Positions 20,260 through 21,792 of a DNA stretch of 21,792 nt are shown in pieces. How positions within the stretch are numbered: the first letter of the stretch is position 1; each line of letters opens with the position of its first letter. The position numbers were made by a program, and so were the translations under genes. The notes beneath the pieces were generated by a model. The model saw only the letters and a program-made list of their open reading frames with translations, did no database searches and had not been told where the DNA came from. Location of the stretch: assembly GCA_032126435.1 (NCBI GenBank), contig JAQBBE010000124.1, positions 1 through 21,792 on the forward strand. The letters are read 5' to 3'. The DNA is from JAAXQD01 sp032126435. Its GTDB lineage: Bacteria; Desulfobacterota; Desulfobacteria; Desulfobacterales; UBA11574.

Positions 20260-21101
20260 TATTCGCTTACAGCACCAACGCATTTGTTAAGTTCTCTATT
20301 TTTGAATCCTTTGAAAAAATCGCCGCGCTGGGGTTTCGAGGGGTCGAGATCATGGGCGACAGACCCCATCTCTACCCGCCCGATTTTCAAGGGTCCGAGA
20401 TGACCCGGGTGAAAGAAACACTCGAACAACACAACCTGAAACTCACCAACATCAACAGTTTTACCCTTTACGCCGTTGGCGATATGTATCTTCCTTCCTG
20501 GATCGAACCGGATAAAAAAAGACGCGACATCCGGATCCGACATACCGCCGACTGTTTGAAGGCAGCCGCCGCACTGGATTGCAAAAACATTTCCATCCCG
20601 CCCGGCGGTCCGTTGAACAGCCTGTCGAGAAAGGATGCCATGTTTCTGTTTCACCAGGGGATGGAACAGGTAATTCCTCTGGCCGAAGAACTGGGCGTCA
20701 AAATCCTGGTGGAACCCGAGCCGGACCTGTTGATGGAAAATACCGCAGAGTTCAAATCCTTTATCAAGGACGTCAAATCTCCAGCCGTGGGATTGAATTT
20801 TGATATCGGCCACTTTTTTTGCGCCGGCGAGGATCCGTCGGCCGCCTTCGAAGAGCTTTTCGAATGGATAGGCCACATTCACATCGAAGACATTGCCGAG
20901 AACCGGTCTCACAATCACCTGATCGCCGGCCACGGCGCCATTCAATTTCCGGACATTTTAAAAACCATCGCCCGGATGGGTTATCAGGACGACATCAGCC
21001 TGGAGCTCTATCCCTATGTGGACACTCCGGAAGCAGCCGGCCGGGAAAGCCTCGATTATCTGCGCCCTATTTTTGAAGAAGCCGGCCTGAACATCCACTG
21101 A
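20256..21101 (+). CDS. Sugar phosphate isomerase/epimerase, TIM barrel (AP endonuclease 2 fold)
   Basis: A 281-residue TIM-barrel protein of the xylose isomerase-like family. Likely metal and substrate residues sit at the expected strand ends: L-G-F-R-G-V-E-I-M-G near the start, V-E-P-E-P-D in the middle, N-F-D-I-G-H-F-F, H-I-H-I-E-D-I, A-G-H-G-A-I-Q-F-P and L-E-L-Y-P-Y. Relatives isomerise or epimerise sugars or inosose; the exact substrate cannot be read from sequence. ATG 20256 is chosen because it overlaps the ino1 stop (ATGA) and has AAGGA seven bases upstream; an in-frame ATG at 20226 would lie inside ino1. The pairing suggests a role in inositol or inositol-lipid metabolism; similar barrels also occur in Ebo-type clusters. 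Confidence 0.8.
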   Translation: MIFAYSTNAFVKFSIFESFEKIAALGFRGVEIMGDRPHLYPPDFQGSEMTRVKETLEQHNLKLTNINSFTLYAVGDMYLPSWIEPDKKRRDIRIRHTADCLKAAAALDCKNISIPPGGPLNSLSRKDAMFLFHQGMEQVIPLAEELGVKILVEPEPDLLMENTAEFKSFIKDVKSPAVGLNFDIGHFFCAGEDPSAAFEELFEWIGHIHIEDIAENRSHNHLIAGHGAIQFPDILKTIARMGYQDDISLELYPYVDTPEAAGRESLDYLRPIFEEAGLNIH

Positions 21102-21303
21102 CCCGAATAACTCCTGAAGAATCGATCCGGCATTTAAAATTTTTGAGGTTGAGGGTTTAAAGATTTCACTCCTTTCATTTGAATTGACCAAGATCTAATC
21201 ATTCAACTATCAGATCGAGGGCGCAACCAAATCTGACACACCACATTTTGTGATAAAGAATATAGGCAATCAGGCCCAAGATCGGATCTGTCAGAATATC
21301 TCA

Positions 21304-21335
21304 GGATTTCCAACCGGCTGATATTTTGGAAATCC
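21304..21335. repeat. Perfect inverted repeat upstream of a promoter
   Basis: GGATTTCCAA (21304-21313) and TTGGAAATCC (21326-21335) are perfect 10-base arms around a 12-base centre. No T-run follows. It ends 18 bases before the TTGACA box, a place suited to an activator or repressor site. Confidence 0.55.
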
Positions 21336-21353
21336 CACAAGCGACTAAAGGTT

Positions 21354-21382
21354 TTGACAAGCCAGATTTTGTTACGTATTAT
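21354..21382 (+). promoter_or_regulatory. Near-consensus sigma-70 promoter
   Basis: TTGACA (21354-21359), a 17-base spacer, and TATTAT (21377-21382; 5/6 match). Transcription would start near 21389, giving a leader of about 175 bases before GTG 21566. The leader holds the dyad GATGATA/TATCATC (21403-21409 and 21427-21433). Confidence 0.65.
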
Positions 21383-21565
21383 CTCAATATATCTGTAAGT
21401 TCGATGATAATGCTTTTAAAGTATGGTATCATCTTTCATGGTCGGCTATCAGGTTATTTTTTTCCATATAGATTTTTTATATAGTTCGTTAGATAACATC
21501 AGCCGTTCCAGCATGAATTATAGTTGCACTCGAGAGCTGATTACACCTGGAAGTAGAGGTGGTAC

Positions 21566-21792
21566 GTGAGTCTGCCTAAAGTACCGTCCGAACAACAAAT
21601 CATGAAGTGGTTGCAAAGTCTCCGGAGGCAGATCGGACGCTACGTCCGCACCGTCTGGCTATCACTACGCTCGCCAACATCACTTATTCGGCATTCGATG
21701 AACGATCGATCAATAAGGGAGACAAAAGCGCAGGTCGCTCCCCTCCCGTTCGCACTGTTGACTTTGGTGTTTGCCTCTCTCTTGAAAAATGG
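21566..21792 (+). CDS. Partial gene, 5' end, unrecognised membrane-associated protein
   Basis: An open frame starting with GTG runs off the window after 75 codons. GAGG lies six bases upstream (21556-21559), and the promoter at 21354 points into it. The visible part is basic and Arg-rich (L-R-R-Q-I-G-R-Y-V-R-T-V-W-L-S-L), followed near the end by the beginning of a hydrophobic segment (L-P-F-A-L-L-T-L-V-F-A-S-L-L). That layout suggests a cytoplasmic N-terminus leading into a membrane helix. ATG 21602 is an alternative start. I do not recognise the family. Confidence 0.5.
   Translation, partial: MSLPKVPSEQQIMKWLQSLRRQIGRYVRTVWLSLRSPTSLIRHSMNDRSIRETKAQVAPLPFALLTLVFASLLKN

Larger units (their letters stand above)
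21102..21565. other. Intergenic region before the last gene
   Basis: About 460 AT-rich bases with no credible gene. It contains a perfect 10-base inverted repeat (21304-21335), a near-consensus promoter (21354-21382) and a smaller dyad in the leader (21403-21433). No intrinsic terminator was found for the isomerase gene. Confidence 0.6.

Overview
The window looks like chromosome from an anaerobic member of the Desulfobacterota (former Deltaproteobacteria, probably near Desulfobacterales). The evidence is protein content: a diiron flavoprotein oxygen/NO reductase fragment with a ferredoxin, a DVU0298-type HEAT protein, a small siroheme/ferredoxin fusion protein, and many short phased repeats between genes. 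No rRNA, tRNA, CRISPR array, transposase or integrase was seen.

Layout. (1) Positions 1-2154, + strand: the 3' end of an A-type flavoprotein (FprA), a one-cluster ferredoxin, a HEAT-repeat protein and a siroheme-[4Fe-4S] protein. (2) 2458-5287, - strand: a secreted zinc amidase with three C-terminal repeats, and a fused SpmA/SpmB-like nucleoside-recognition membrane protein. (3) 5470-18928, + strand: a long respiratory cluster behind a near-consensus sigma-70 promoter. It encodes alternative complex III in the order actB-actC-actD-actF-actA, then a cbb3-like (C-family) haem-copper oxidase (ccoN, a ccoO/ccoP-like fusion, a ccoS-like protein, a CcoP-anchor-like protein and a small membrane protein), a displaced actE-like cytochrome c, and the copper ATPase ccoI. 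(4) 19084-21101: inositol-3-phosphate synthase and a TIM-barrel sugar isomerase, translationally coupled. (5) 21102-21565: a non-coding tail holding a second near-consensus promoter, followed by the 5' end of an unrecognised protein starting with GTG at 21566 and running off the window.

How the genes work together. Alternative complex III oxidises membrane quinol (ActC/ActF) and passes electrons through the iron-sulfur protein ActB and the haem proteins ActA/ActE. The downstream oxidase would reduce O2, and CcoI would supply its copper. With FprA and ferredoxin upstream, the region reads as an oxygen-consuming or oxygen-defence neighbourhood in an anaerobe. ACIII and the oxidase share one array, and one Act subunit sits inside the oxidase block. 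The oxidase lacks a standard dihaem CcoP. A dedicated ACIII-cbb3 supercomplex is therefore the leading hypothesis; this is inference, not shown by sequence alone.

A second layer of structure lies between genes. Five intergenic gaps contain short degenerate tracts with a 7-8 base phase, three of them as inverted pairs enclosing AT-rich DNA. The unit differs from gap to gap (GTTCA-, GTGCCTAAA-, TGGAA-, CGAAACT-, CCGACAC-like), but the architecture recurs. Two of the paired sets interrupt the respiratory array, between actB and actC and between actA and ccoN.
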